Assembly (NCBI GenBank): GCA_030537615.1
Contig: JAUNVP010000004.1
Span: 78,218 to 142,217 of the forward strand
Length of the DNA: 64,000 nucleotides
Direction: 5' to 3'
From: Actinomycetaceae bacterium
GTDB lineage: Bacteria; Actinomycetota; Actinomycetes; Actinomycetales; Actinomycetaceae
Position numbers and translations under genes: made by a program. Below are positions 25,226-34,062 of the stretch, in pieces. Under the pieces are notes generated by a model. The model saw nothing but the letters and a program-made list of their open reading frames with translations, was not told the DNA's origin and ran no database searches. Positions within the stretch are counted from its first letter, which is position 1. Every line of letters begins with the position of its first letter.

Positions 25226-26182
25226 ATGGCGACCACGCGTTGGCATAGAGTTGCGAAGAAGTCCGCCACGTTCCTTGGGATCGGGGCCGCGGCCACCGTC
25301 GCTTCCGGTGTAGCGATTGGGGCTTGGACTCAATTCGAACGCCGCTGGCCAACTCTGCGCGAATACAGCGTCGCAGTGGATCTACCAGTCGGTTGCGATA
25401 AACTCACTATCCTCCACGTATCCGATCCGCATTTTTTCCGCGGGCAAGGGTGGCTCATCGACTTTATGCGCGATTTAGCCACCCTCGACTTCGACCTCAT
25501 CGTCTCGACCGGAGACAATCTGGGATCGAAGAATGGTCTCCCGTTAGCTATCGAAGCCTACGACCCGCTCCTCGAATACCCCGGTGTATTCGTTCTCGGT
25601 TCGAATGACTATTATTCTCCACGTTACAAGCCGTGGTCGTCGTACCTGCATAAGAAGAGGTCAAAGGCGCCGTCGCGCACCGAACCTGATCTGCCGTGGC
25701 TTGACCTCGTCAATCGGTGGACAGCAGCCGGCTGGATTGACTTGTCTAATCAAGTTGAGGTTTTCGAGATCCCAACGGCCACCGGACCTCAGCGGATTGG
25801 TTCCATCGGAGTCGATGATCCACACATCCACCGCGACCACGTTCCAGACACTCCTGACAACTGGAATGACCGGGACATCGTCCGCATTGGAGTAACGCAT
25901 GCTCCCTATCAACGCATTCTCAATGAGTTCGTTTCCCTTGGTACGCATGCGATTTTTGCCGGGCACACGCACGGTGGGCAACTGTGTGTACCGGGATACG
26001 GTGCCTTGGTGACGAACTGCGATTTGCCACGCGAATACGCATCGGGCATGCACACCTGGGGTTTTGGTGGACTGTCTGCATCATTACATGTCTCCGCTGG
26101 ACTCGGCACGTCGCTCTTCTCACCAGTTCGGTTCGCCTGCCGCCCCGAGGCATCGCTGGTAACACTGACACAGCGACGATGA
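25226..26182 (+). CDS. membrane-anchored metallophosphoesterase
   Basis: Calcineurin-like phosphoesterase of the YkuE/Rv3683 type, 318 residues, with an N-terminal hydrophobic helix (SATFLGIGAAATVASGVAIG) as signal anchor. Metal ligands are in HVSDPHF (about residue 66), STGDNLG, LGSNDYY (variant of GNHD common in this subgroup) and FAGHTHGGQ. Some family members hydrolyse cyclic nucleotides or UDP-diacylglucosamine; the substrate here is not known. AGGAG seven bases before ATG; it follows ponA2 by nine bases, so they are co-transcribed. Confidence 0.88.
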   Translation: MATTRWHRVAKKSATFLGIGAAATVASGVAIGAWTQFERRWPTLREYSVAVDLPVGCDKLTILHVSDPHFFRGQGWLIDFMRDLATLDFDLIVSTGDNLGSKNGLPLAIEAYDPLLEYPGVFVLGSNDYYSPRYKPWSSYLHKKRSKAPSRTEPDLPWLDLVNRWTAAGWIDLSNQVEVFEIPTATGPQRIGSIGVDDPHIHRDHVPDTPDNWNDRDIVRIGVTHAPYQRILNEFVSLGTHAIFAGHTHGGQLCVPGYGALVTNCDLPREYASGMHTWGFGGLSASLHVSAGLGTSLFSPVRFACRPEASLVTLTQRR

Positions 26183-26301
26183 GGATTTCCGCTACGAACA
26201 ACCATGTGATTTCGGGGTTGTACGCCGTGATGTCTCGCCTCTGCACGCACTGCTGAGGTGCCGGATTACGGAAGTGTCATGCGTTTCATGTTCGGTTGGT
26301 T

Positions 26302-26330
26302 TTGGCTGGCTTAGAGCTGATCGTTATACT
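26302..26330 (+). promoter_or_regulatory. promoter of tRNA-Pro
   Basis: TTGGCT (26302-26307), a 17-base spacer, and TATACT (26325-26330) form a good sigma-A-type promoter 20 bases before the tRNA. Confidence 0.7.
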
Positions 26331-26349
26331 GGACAAGTCGTTGAGACAC

Positions 26350-26423
<74 letters not shown>

Positions 26424-26429
26424 CTCGGT

Positions 26430-26473
26430 AAAAGCCGCTGAAGCTCAGAGAAACTGAGCTTCAGCGGCTTTTT
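26430..26473 (+). terminator. intrinsic terminator after tRNA-Pro
   Basis: A perfect 19-bp stem (26430-26448 with 26454-26472) with loop AGAAA, ending in a T5 run at the right arm. One of the strongest hairpins in the window, and its A/T ends make it bidirectional. Confidence 0.95.
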
Positions 26474-26545
26474 CATATCCACGCTTACAGCGACAGTGAG
26501 GGGACGTATCCACTCGGGGAAGATATATCCTCCCCGACACTCCAC

Positions 26546-26680
26546 CTAGGCTCTGTCTAGCAACCGTAGGCTCTCTCCAACTGCACCCATTTTCATAAGG
26601 GAGAGCCTACAACCCCCAAAGACAACGTTAGGCAGAGCCTACCCCCAGGTAGGCTCACTCTTACCAACGTAGGCTCTGTC
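26546..26680 (+). repeat. six-box intergenic element, copy I
   Basis: Six 12-bp boxes of consensus GTAGGCTCTSTC in the order ++--++ : plus boxes at 26546, 26566, 26649 and 26669, minus boxes at 26599 and 26631. Start offsets are 0, 20, 53, 85, 103 and 123. The second copy (27554-27688, inverted) has exactly the same offsets and orientation. Boxes 2 and 3 can pair as a 10 to 11-bp stem, and boxes 4 and 5 as an 8-bp stem with a six-base loop. It lies between the tRNA-Pro terminator and the 3' end of the flavin reductase gene. The remaining intergenic bases hold no gene. Confidence 0.85.
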
Positions 26681-26804
26681 TGATGGACGCTAGCTTGCTC
26701 ACGGTTGAGCGCTCTGCTCAGTACGGGTGGCCAAATACACTAATCGAGGCCGCATCTACCACCTAATGCAGATACGGCCTCGAAGGCTCAAAAGTACGTG
26801 AAGA

Positions 26805-27377
26805 CTAGCCGCGTCCGACCTCGTCCATAAGCTTAACGAAGCGGTCAACGTAATCCTGGAGGAACTTCACCGTGTCTTCGCGGGTGATATTTCCTTCTTC
26901 GTCGATGTAGGTCGGCGACTGGGACAGGAATACTTCCGGTTGGCCCACGGTTGGCATGTCAAAGTAGGACAGTGCGAGACGCAGATTCTTTTGAGAAGAG
27001 TATCCGCCCATGCGCCCAACCGAGTGGCTCATAATTCCTACGGGAACGCCCTTCCATGCAACATCGGCGTTCGGCTTCGAACCGATGTCCACAGCATTCT
27101 TGACACATGCCGGAATTGTCCGGTTATTTTCTGGCGTCACGAAAAGGACACCGGCCGAGTTCTTAATCGTCTCACGGAACGTGGTGTATTCCTCCGGCGT
27201 CGGTACATCTGTGACTTCCGGGTCGTCATAGTCAAAGTTGTAGAGCGGAAGATCCCGAATCTCAACGATCGTGGCATCGTATCGTTCGGGGAACATCGTG
27301 AGGACATTCTTCGCAATCTTTCGGGCGTAGGAGCCTCCGCGTAAACTTCCAACAATGACGGTTACGTGCTTAGCCAT
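26805..27377 (-). CDS. NADPH-dependent FMN reductase-type flavoprotein
   Basis: Flavodoxin-like oxidoreductase of the NADPH-dependent FMN reductase/ChrR/azoreductase group, 190 residues. The flavin phosphate loop is GSLRGGSYARK; PENNRTIPACVKNAVD corresponds to the family's PEYNxSxPxxLKNAID, with Tyr replaced by Asn; SHSVGRMGGYSSQKNLR is the following signature. I used ATG at 27377 with GAGAGG six bases upstream; a longer frame to 27422 has no support. It is bracketed by two inverted copies of a six-box repeat element, which may regulate it or reflect how the gene arrived. Confidence 0.9.
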   Translation of the reverse strand: MAKHVTVIVGSLRGGSYARKIAKNVLTMFPERYDATIVEIRDLPLYNFDYDDPEVTDVPTPEEYTTFRETIKNSAGVLFVTPENNRTIPACVKNAVDIGSKPNADVAWKGVPVGIMSHSVGRMGGYSSQKNLRLALSYFDMPTVGQPEVFLSQSPTYIDEEGNITREDTVKFLQDYVDRFVKLMDEVGRG

Positions 27378-27553
27378 GCTTAGCCTCTCTTCTCGTCTCA
27401 TTCGTATATGTCTTATAGCCACTATAACGCTAAAGAGTTAGGTCTGCCGTAGTAGTTTTTTCGACAATCCGCAATCTTCTGGAAGCAGCGGTTGCTCGTT
27501 ACCTTCAGGTGGAACGTACGGTGAGGACCGCTAGAGGAACGATACCGTCGTCA

Positions 27554-27688
27554 GAGAGAACCTTTGGCCGCTGGAGTGAGCCTACAGGGGGTTAGGCTCT
27601 GCCCAAGCGTAAATTCCGGGGGTGTAGGCTCTGCCTTGCGGATTTGGGTGCTGCTAGAGAGAGCCTACGCTTGCCGGGGAGAGCCTAG
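27554..27688 (-). repeat. six-box intergenic element, copy II (inverted)
   Basis: Read on the minus strand from 27688, boxes end at 27688, 27668, 27635, 27603, 27585 and 27565: offsets 0, 20, 53, 85, 103 and 123 in the order ++--++, identical to copy I. Position-specific variants agree: box 1 begins with C in both, and box 5 is GTAGGCTCACTC in both. Box 6 is degenerate (AAAGGTTCTCTC). Spacers retain islands such as GCACCCA and ACCCCC. It lies between the starts of the flavin reductase and the YwiC-like gene, which are divergent; the rest of this gap contains no gene. Confidence 0.85.
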
Positions 27689-27816
27689 CCAAAACTACTT
27701 ACCTTGAGGGAGAGGCTCCGGAGTCACGGTGAGCAGAAAAGTGGCGCGGGAGTTGCTTGACCCGCGCAGATGATTCTGACAAGGTGTCGGAATGTTTCCT
27801 TAGTAGCACGCCTAAG

Positions 27817-28620
27817 ATGGGAATCATGAAGAAACGTCGGCGCAAATCGAAAGCTATGGTTAACGGGTGGGTTCCCGATCAGCATGGTTCCTGGGCTATG
27901 GGGTTCTTCCCGCTGTTCATCGGAATGATCATTAACGACAAAACTCCCCTCTTCATTCTGCTTTTTGTTGCCTGGACAGCTGGTTTCTTCCTATTTTCCG
28001 TAGCCGAGAAGTGGCTGAAATACCGGTTCAAACCCCGTTACCGTCAGCCCCTCATCACCTACGCAACCATTAGCGGTATTGCCGTGCTCATCCTCATCGC
28101 CCTCCAACCGGGACTCCTGTGGTGGGCGCCGCTGTTCCTCCCTCTCGTCGCCATCTCCGCCCACCGGGCCTGGAAACACCGCGAGCGCGAACTCGCCTCG
28201 CGCACCGTCGCAATCCTTGCGTCCTCCCTCATGGTGCCGGTCACAGCCACACTCGCATCCGGGCAACCGTGGTTTGAAGCCGGCGCGGTCTCACAACAAT
28301 CGTGGATCATGATGGCACTGATCGCCATCTATTTCATTTCCACTGTTCCTTACGTCAAGACCCTGATCCGCGAGCGCAATTCGCGCCCCTGGCTGATCGG
28401 ATCGAGCGTATTCCACCTCTTCGTTCTCCTCGGTATCGCGATTGCCGCCACCTACGGCCTCGTCAACTGGTGGCACGTGGCGGTGTGGGTGGTGATTGCC
28501 GGACGCGCTATCGCGATGCCGCTCATTGCCAAACGACGCGGCACCCCGTGGAAGCCGAAAGCTATCGGCTGGCCCGAGGTGCTCTTGTCGTTCTTCGTGC
28601 TGGCAACGTTACCGTGGTGA
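27817..28620 (+). CDS. YwiC-like membrane protein
   Basis: About 267 residues. After a basic start (KKRRRKSK) comes WVPDQHGSWAMGFFPLFIG, the N-terminal signature of the YwiC-like family (WxPxQHGAWAM), followed by about eight membrane helices. Function unknown; B. subtilis ywiC lies in the nar/fnr region, and the family is common in actinobacteria. The start could be 27817, 27826 or the ATG at 27856, none with a strong ribosome binding site; the longer frame to 27757 is unlikely. It ends two bases before the end of the converging ppk2 gene. Confidence 0.8.
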   Translation: MGIMKKRRRKSKAMVNGWVPDQHGSWAMGFFPLFIGMIINDKTPLFILLFVAWTAGFFLFSVAEKWLKYRFKPRYRQPLITYATISGIAVLILIALQPGLLWWAPLFLPLVAISAHRAWKHRERELASRTVAILASSLMVPVTATLASGQPWFEAGAVSQQSWIMMALIAIYFISTVPYVKTLIRERNSRPWLIGSSVFHLFVLLGIAIAATYGLVNWWHVAVWVVIAGRAIAMPLIAKRRGTPWKPKAIGWPEVLLSFFVLATLPW

Positions 28621-28621
28621 C

Positions 28622-29515
28622 CTAGTCTTCGTCGTCGCGATGCTTATGCGATGGCTTGTGCCCTTTCTTTGCGTCCTCCACGAGTTTGCCCGCGTGGTCG
28701 GGCACATACTTGGAAATGGCGACCGAAGGGCGCACGTAGCCAGTGGACTTCGGACGCTCTGGTAGCACCACTTTTTCGTCAGGTTCGACCTCGTGGTAGG
28801 GCAGCGACTCCAGCAGATGCGAAATCATATTAATCCGCGCCTGCTTCTTTGAATCGGAGAGCACGTGATGCCACGGGGCATACGCCGTATCGGTGTGCAC
28901 CATCATCTCGTCCTTAGCGCGAGAATAGTCCTCCCACCGCGAGATTGACTCCAGGTCCATCGGGGACAGTTTCCACTGGCGCAACGGGTCGTCGAGGCGC
29001 TTCTTGAAACGCTTGAGTTGCATTTGATCCGACACTGAGAACCAGTACTTGCGCAGGTGAATACCGTCCTCAACAAGCATCTGTTCAAAAATCGGGCACT
29101 GCCGCATAAACTGCTGAACCTGCTGTGGGGTGGCGAACTCCATCACCTTCTCCACTCCGGCCCGGTTATACCAGGAGCGGTCAAATAGCACAATTTCCCC
29201 AGCTGCCGGTAGATGTTGAATATAGCGCTGGAAGTACCACTGCGTCTTTTCCCGTTCTGTCGGCGTCGGCAACGCAACGATCCGCGCCACGCGGGGGGAT
29301 AGATACTCGGTGATTCGTTTAATCGTGCCGCCCTTACCTGCGGCATCGCGCCCCTCGAAAATAATGATGACACGGGAACCGGTCGATTTAACCCATCGCT
29401 GAAGCTTTCCCAGCTCCCCCTGGAGCCGGTACAACTCAGCCTCATAGACCTTATTGGGAATCTTCGTAGCTTTTGGACGATCAGCTTCGCTAATACCGTG
29501 GTTCGACTCCGACAT
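28622..29515 (-). CDS. ppk2: polyphosphate kinase 2
   Basis: PPK2 family class I enzyme, 297 residues, transferring phosphate between polyphosphate and nucleoside diphosphates (usually polyP to ADP or GDP). Walker A is FEGRDAAGKGGT (about 53-64), lid motif FDRSWYNRAGVE, Walker B region ending in HLRKYWFSVS. The C-terminal about 45 residues are Lys/His-rich (GHKPSHKHRDDED) and extend past the domain, perhaps binding polyphosphate. AAGGGGG six bases before ATG. Divergent from the holin-like gene. Confidence 0.95.
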   Translation of the reverse strand: MSESNHGISEADRPKATKIPNKVYEAELYRLQGELGKLQRWVKSTGSRVIIIFEGRDAAGKGGTIKRITEYLSPRVARIVALPTPTEREKTQWYFQRYIQHLPAAGEIVLFDRSWYNRAGVEKVMEFATPQQVQQFMRQCPIFEQMLVEDGIHLRKYWFSVSDQMQLKRFKKRLDDPLRQWKLSPMDLESISRWEDYSRAKDEMMVHTDTAYAPWHHVLSDSKKQARINMISHLLESLPYHEVEPDEKVVLPERPKSTGYVRPSVAISKYVPDHAGKLVEDAKKGHKPSHKHRDDED

Positions 29516-29692
29516 GACTAACCCCCTTGTTAACCCGATATGTGTCAGCTTAGGCCCACATTTTCAATCATGTCAGCCTTTGAGCAAGCAACATCACTGT
29601 TTGCCACCGATTGCCACGCTACCGCGATCACCGCCGCCTTCATCATCCGCGTCACTCTTCCCGAGCGTAGATAAACCTGCAACGATAGTTCT

Positions 29693-30079
29693 ATGAAGTT
29701 CATTATCAAGCTCATTGTCAATATGCTCGGCATCTGGCTGGCCTCCGTCATCATTGACGGGATCACTCTGCCACCCACGGAGAAGCCCACCGAGCTTCTC
29801 ATTACCCTCGCCGTTATCGGCATCATTTTCACCGCAGTTAATATGATCGTCCGCCCGGTTGTTAAACTCGTGACTTTCCCGGTCTATATCCTCACCCTCG
29901 GATTGTTCGCGCTCGTCGTCAACGCACTGATGTTTATGTTGACCGGCTGGCTATCCCAACACACCTCATACGGGTTAGAAGTAACCGGATTTTGGCCCGC
30001 GCTCTTTGGCGGCGTAATCACCGCACTCGTTGCCGCGGTGCTCGGAGGTGCACTCGATTCTATGACGTCACGACGCTAG
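29693..30079 (+). CDS. phage holin-like superfamily IV membrane protein
   Basis: 128 residues with four membrane helices and the family pattern NMIVRPVVKLVTFPVYILTLGLF, characteristic of the mycobacterial four-TMS holin family (Pfam phage_holin_4_2). Despite the name, such proteins are chromosomal in actinobacteria and are not evidence of prophage. No ribosome binding site is seen; AACGAT ends six bases before ATG, so it may be leaderless. It abuts the end of the converging lipase gene. Confidence 0.85.
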   Translation: MKFIIKLIVNMLGIWLASVIIDGITLPPTEKPTELLITLAVIGIIFTAVNMIVRPVVKLVTFPVYILTLGLFALVVNALMFMLTGWLSQHTSYGLEVTGFWPALFGGVITALVAAVLGGALDSMTSRR

Positions 30080-31591
30080 TCACTGGCGCATTACCCGTGT
30101 TATCGCGTATCTCTGGCTCGTCGTCACCGTGTCGTCGGTCAAACCGAGAGCGATCTGACGCTTCCGCACCCAACGATCAAATTCAGAATGCCCGGTCTTT
30201 TCCGCATCCTTCGCATCGGCGATGTATCCACCCAGATCATGAGGGCTCCCTTCCCCAGTCGAATACACCGTTATTCGAGTAGCGGACGTGGAGGTTGTTT
30301 GTCCGTCAAGGGCGGGCACGATGTCATTGGTGTTTTCAAACGCCAGTACAGGGGTGGTCTCGGGTAACTCAATCCCGGAAATCGGAGATCCAGCGGTCAC
30401 GACTCCTGCCACCGTATAGTGGTCGGTTATCGCGGAACTTGCGGCCAGTGATGCTGCTACGATTCCCCCTTGCGAGTGCCCGACAAACTCGATGGTATCC
30501 CCCGGTTGAACGCCCGATTGAGAAAGCGCCCAGACGACCGCCGCCTCCTCATCCGCAGGCACTCGCCCGACTAACGCGAGATTCGACTGCATGTCCTTAG
30601 GGTTGGAAGTGCCCGGGAACCATTCCTGCGTACCCTTGACGACAACTGACCAGGTGGGGCGCTGTGCCCCCGGTGTTTCATGTCGCTCAATTTCGAACTC
30701 ACCGCTGGCAGGAGCTGAGTTCGCCGTAGTTCGTGCTGACGGCGCACTCGGCTCATCTCGAAGCCTCTGAACTTTAGTGATGAGTGCGCTCGGAGTGTGC
30801 GGGGTCGAGGTCGCATCCCGCGGCGCAACCAGACGATGAACCGCAGGAACGGCAAGGATTTCGGTTGCGTAGTGCTCCAGTCCGAACAGATAGGAATCGC
30901 GTTCTACGCGGGTGTGAATGTGCGTGCCTCTCGGGTTCGAGCCGCGCACGGCAAGCATCGGTAAATACCTGCCCTCCCATTTTTCAATGCGTGGATAATG
31001 TCTCGACAGTAGTGCTGCCGAACGCTCAAGGGGAGTATCTGCGCGACGCATGAGTTGCGCCTGAGTCACCCCGGCTACAGCCGCCCAGATTCCGAGATTT
31101 CTCATAATTTTTGGCACATTCACAGTGTTCTCATCAATGCAGCCGCTAAGAATCTGTTCTCTGTGTTCGCTCAGCCGATAGAGGATATCTGCACCGCGTA
31201 TCTGCGGGTATAGCGCCTGTGCCACGCTGTTCAAGCGATGTTGAAAATACAGACCATTCATGTGATCAACGTGCGCCGAGAGCACTGTGTTTGCGGCATT
31301 GTGATCGGAGTAGTCATAGATATTGGCAGCAACTCGCAGTCCTTCTGCGCATTCTTTCGCTTCTTCGATCAGGTGAGCAGCACCAATCTGCCACAGTATC
31401 TGGCTCAGTGCACTGCTCGCATAGAGAGCCTCCGCACTCACTGCTCCGGCAAGAATTACCTGCGCACGATTAAGTTCCGCAACAGCCCGTTCAAGTGCCC
31501 ACCGGGCAAATTCGAGTATGGCGCCCGTTCCTCGAAGGCTTTCCGTATCAACAAATACGGGACCGGAATCAATGGTGATCGTCCGACTCAT
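30080..31591 (-). CDS. lipase-like alpha/beta hydrolase with N-terminal helical domain
   Basis: 503 residues in two parts. Residues 1 to about 190 are helical with Ala-rich amphipathic segments resembling WXG100/LXG-type secretion domains. The C-terminal half is an alpha/beta hydrolase of the PGAP1/class 3 lipase type: VVVKGTQEWFPG (strand plus oxyanion), GHSQGG (nucleophile Ser near 370), ENTNDIVPAL (Asp) and a late His in KTGHSEFDRW. No signal peptide. ATG at 31591 overlaps the upstream small gene by ATGA. It is paralogous in its hydrolase half to the protein at 34062-35531. Secretion by a type VII system is inference. Confidence 0.7.
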   Translation of the reverse strand: MSRTITIDSGPVFVDTESLRGTGAILEFARWALERAVAELNRAQVILAGAVSAEALYASSALSQILWQIGAAHLIEEAKECAEGLRVAANIYDYSDHNAANTVLSAHVDHMNGLYFQHRLNSVAQALYPQIRGADILYRLSEHREQILSGCIDENTVNVPKIMRNLGIWAAVAGVTQAQLMRRADTPLERSAALLSRHYPRIEKWEGRYLPMLAVRGSNPRGTHIHTRVERDSYLFGLEHYATEILAVPAVHRLVAPRDATSTPHTPSALITKVQRLRDEPSAPSARTTANSAPASGEFEIERHETPGAQRPTWSVVVKGTQEWFPGTSNPKDMQSNLALVGRVPADEEAAVVWALSQSGVQPGDTIEFVGHSQGGIVAASLAASSAITDHYTVAGVVTAGSPISGIELPETTPVLAFENTNDIVPALDGQTTSTSATRITVYSTGEGSPHDLGGYIADAKDAEKTGHSEFDRWVRKRQIALGLTDDTVTTSQRYAITRVMRQ

Positions 31592-31977
31592 ATCCACCCC
31601 GCTAAGGCCGCCACCAGTCGTTGCCGTTCAGCCGTCTCAGCCGCTGCGCACAGCACCCGCGTAGCCACCGCTTCATTGCGACTATGCGCAAGAAATGATT
31701 TCAGATGTTCAATGCGGGCGCGTGCAATATCCGAAGAAGTTCCACTCCAGTGCATGTCGATTGCCGCGAGGAGGGTGATCGCCTGATCGAGTTCTCGCAC
31801 CGCGCTGTCGACGTGAGGTGTTGGTGAATAAATCCTGCGGTCACGGTATCGAGGTCTCCAATCACAGGCGACCAGCTCATCACTAGTTGTGGATAGAACT
31901 AACCGGGGACAAGTCAGGTCGGGGCGGGGTGTGGACGCTTCGGCCTCACCGCTGGCGATATGCGACGATAGTGCCAT
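31588..31977 (-). CDS. small WXG-like helical protein, partner of the lipase
   Basis: Up to 129 residues; the 5' end is uncertain. The ATG at 31977 would collide with the start codon of divergent purB, and the next candidate is GTG at 31800, giving 70 residues. The well-behaved part is two helices around DMHWSGTSSDIARARIEHL, in which WSG stands in the turn as in WXG100 proteins. It is coupled to the lipase by ATGA, suggesting a chaperone-like or co-secreted partner. I did not find a type VII secretion ATPase in the window. Confidence 0.5.
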   Translation of the reverse strand: MALSSHIASGEAEASTPRPDLTCPRLVLSTTSDELVACDWRPRYRDRRIYSPTPHVDSAVRELDQAITLLAAIDMHWSGTSSDIARARIEHLKSFLAHSRNEAVATRVLCAAAETAERQRLVAALAGWI

Positions 31978-33421
31978 GAGTGAACAGTTTCCCCCGGCAC
32001 ATCACGTCGATTTTGCAACCCTGGAACCGCCCATCGCCCTCGGCGCCCTCGACGGGCGCTACCGAAGCGTCGTCGCCCCTTTGACAAACTACTTTTCTGA
32101 AGCCGGCCTCAACCGCGCTCGCGTGTTTGTTGAGGTCGAGTGGCTCATTTATCTCCTGGATCACGATGTCCTCCCCGGAGCGCCGAGCCTATCCGCGGAC
32201 GAACGCAACTACCTGCGCGCCCTCACGCCCACGTTCAATGGCGACGCAATCGCTCAACTGGCACAAACAGAGGCCGTGACCCGCCATGACGTCAAGGCCG
32301 TCGAGTACTACCTCAAGAGCAAACTCGATGCGGCCGCTGATCAGATCCCCGACACGGTCCTTCCCCAGCTGCACGAAGTGGTTCACATTTTCTGCACCTC
32401 GGAAGATATCAATAACCTCTCGTACGCTCTCGTCATTAAGGCCGGAGTGGAGGATGTCTGGCTCCCCGCAGCCCGCCAGTTGCGCGCCGACCTCACCGAA
32501 CTGGCCCGAGCTAACGCCAATGTGCCGATGCTGTGTCGCACGCACGGCCAGCCCGCTACGCCCTCAACCATGGGGAAGGAACTAGCCGTATTCGTCTACC
32601 GGTTGGGACGCCAAATTGAACGCATCGAAAAGACCGCGTTCCTCGGCAAGATGAACGGCGCTACGGGCACCTACGCGGCACATGTCACGGCCATTCCGTC
32701 CGTCGATTGGCAGACAGTATCGCGCGGATTCGTCGAGCACCTGGGGCTGAGCTGGAACCCCCTCACCACGCAAATCGAAAGCCACGACTGGCAAGCGGAG
32801 CTATACGCGGATATTTCCCGCTTCAATCGGATTGCGCACAATCTTGCCACCGATGCGTGGACCTATATTTCACTGGGATACTTCCACCAGAATCTCGCCG
32901 CACAAGGATCCACCGGATCGTCGACCATGCCGCATAAGGTCAATCCCATTCGCTTCGAAAACGCCGAAGCGAACCTCGAAGTCTCCAGTGCGCTACTGGA
33001 CACCCTGGCCGCTACTCTAGTGACCAGCCGCCTCCAGCGTGACCTCACCGACTCGACGACGCAGCGCAATATCGGCACCGCGCTCGGCCATTCACTCCTC
33101 GCTCTCGATAACCTCATCCGCGGTCTCGCCGGTATCGATATCAATGCTGACGCTATGGCTCGCGATCTCGATACCAACTGGGAAGTGCTCGGGGAGGCCG
33201 TTCAGCAGGCGATGCGAGCCGCGTCAATTGCCGGAGCCACCGGTATGGAAGATCCCTATGAGCGGTTAAAGGAACTAACCCGCGGCCATCGCGTTTCTGG
33301 TGATCAGATGCGCGAGTTCATTGCCGGCCTCAATCTGCCAGCCGAAGTAGAAAGGCGCCTGCTCAACCTGACCCCAGCGACTTACACGGGTATTGCCTCC
33401 GCACTTTTGGAACACCTGTAG
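31976..33421 (+). CDS. purB: adenylosuccinate lyase
   Basis: Purine biosynthesis enzyme that releases fumarate from SAICAR and adenylosuccinate. 481 residues of the E. coli-type long subgroup; signature GSSTMPHKVNP (fumarase/aspartase family), catalytic His region RTHGQPATPSTMGKE, and FCTSEDINN. The ATG at 31976 lacks a ribosome binding site; GACGAT ends six bases before it, so the message may be leaderless. A longer frame to 31889 is not supported. It splits two lipase-like gene clusters. Confidence 0.95.
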   Translation: MSEQFPPAHHVDFATLEPPIALGALDGRYRSVVAPLTNYFSEAGLNRARVFVEVEWLIYLLDHDVLPGAPSLSADERNYLRALTPTFNGDAIAQLAQTEAVTRHDVKAVEYYLKSKLDAAADQIPDTVLPQLHEVVHIFCTSEDINNLSYALVIKAGVEDVWLPAARQLRADLTELARANANVPMLCRTHGQPATPSTMGKELAVFVYRLGRQIERIEKTAFLGKMNGATGTYAAHVTAIPSVDWQTVSRGFVEHLGLSWNPLTTQIESHDWQAELYADISRFNRIAHNLATDAWTYISLGYFHQNLAAQGSTGSSTMPHKVNPIRFENAEANLEVSSALLDTLAATLVTSRLQRDLTDSTTQRNIGTALGHSLLALDNLIRGLAGIDINADAMARDLDTNWEVLGEAVQQAMRAASIAGATGMEDPYERLKELTRGHRVSGDQMREFIAGLNLPAEVERRLLNLTPATYTGIASALLEHL

Positions 33422-33441
33422 GCGTCACTTCCTCGCACACC

Positions 33442-34062
33442 CTACGGTTTCCACGTCGGATCTGAAGCGGGGGCGCCGTAGCGATCATAGAGATCGTGAG
33501 GACGGGCAACTTCATCGGCATAACCGAGCTCTGTCAGTGTCCACCTCCCACCGCTACCGGTAGCGTGCTCATCGAGTACCTCCCCTTCTCTTGAGGGGTG
33601 TTCGGCACCCGACTCGGACTGATCGATAATCACCACCGATGCCCCAACCGGAGCCGGCTGACCGTGATCCCACACCACTTTGAGCACCCGATCGAGAAGG
33701 TCAGCGGGATAGGACGGTGCCTGGGTAAAGGTGAGTGTCGCAGTCACGAGGGCCGGTTTACCGAAAGCTTCGTGCGTATCGACGGTAATCTCGACGAGGT
33801 CGGGAACTGAGACGAGTTTTGCCGTGAGCACATTTTGTAAACGCTCATCGCGTCGATCCTTCTCAAAAGGACGCAACTGTCTGACGGCGATAGCACCTCC
33901 CGCGGCAATCGCCCCCAAGCCACCGATAATCACTGGATTATCAATCCGAGGCATTTGTTTCGACACCCGCCCTTTGCCAGGAAACTTGTTCACCGGTAGT
34001 CGTTCGCGCATTGATCGGAAAACACCCCGTAGCGCTTCGCGTTTATCGTATGAAGACGTCAT
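33442..34062 (-). CDS. hypothetical protein with one membrane helix, lipase partner
   Basis: 206 residues. A basic N-terminal 40 residues precede a glycine/alanine-rich membrane helix (PVIIGGLGAIAAGGAIAVRQL), then a soluble domain with strands DLVEITVDTHEAFGKPALVTATLTF and a C-terminal acidic/proline tail. I recognise no family. The second of two ATGs has GGAG six bases upstream; the first overlaps the lipase stop by ATGA. Translationally coupled to the upstream lipase-like gene, so it probably acts with it, perhaps as membrane partner. Confidence 0.55.
   Translation of the reverse strand: MTSSYDKREALRGVFRSMRERLPVNKFPGKGRVSKQMPRIDNPVIIGGLGAIAAGGAIAVRQLRPFEKDRRDERLQNVLTAKLVSVPDLVEITVDTHEAFGKPALVTATLTFTQAPSYPADLLDRVLKVVWDHGQPAPVGASVVIIDQSESGAEHPSREGEVLDEHATGSGGRWTLTELGYADEVARPHDLYDRYGAPASDPTWKP

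Noticed and set aside
26546..26680. CRISPR-like array
   Set aside because: Repeats are 12 bp, occur in both orientations and have spacers of 6-21 bp; no cas genes. Not CRISPR.
29693..30079. Prophage holin
   Set aside because: The family is chromosomal in actinobacteria and no other phage gene is nearby.
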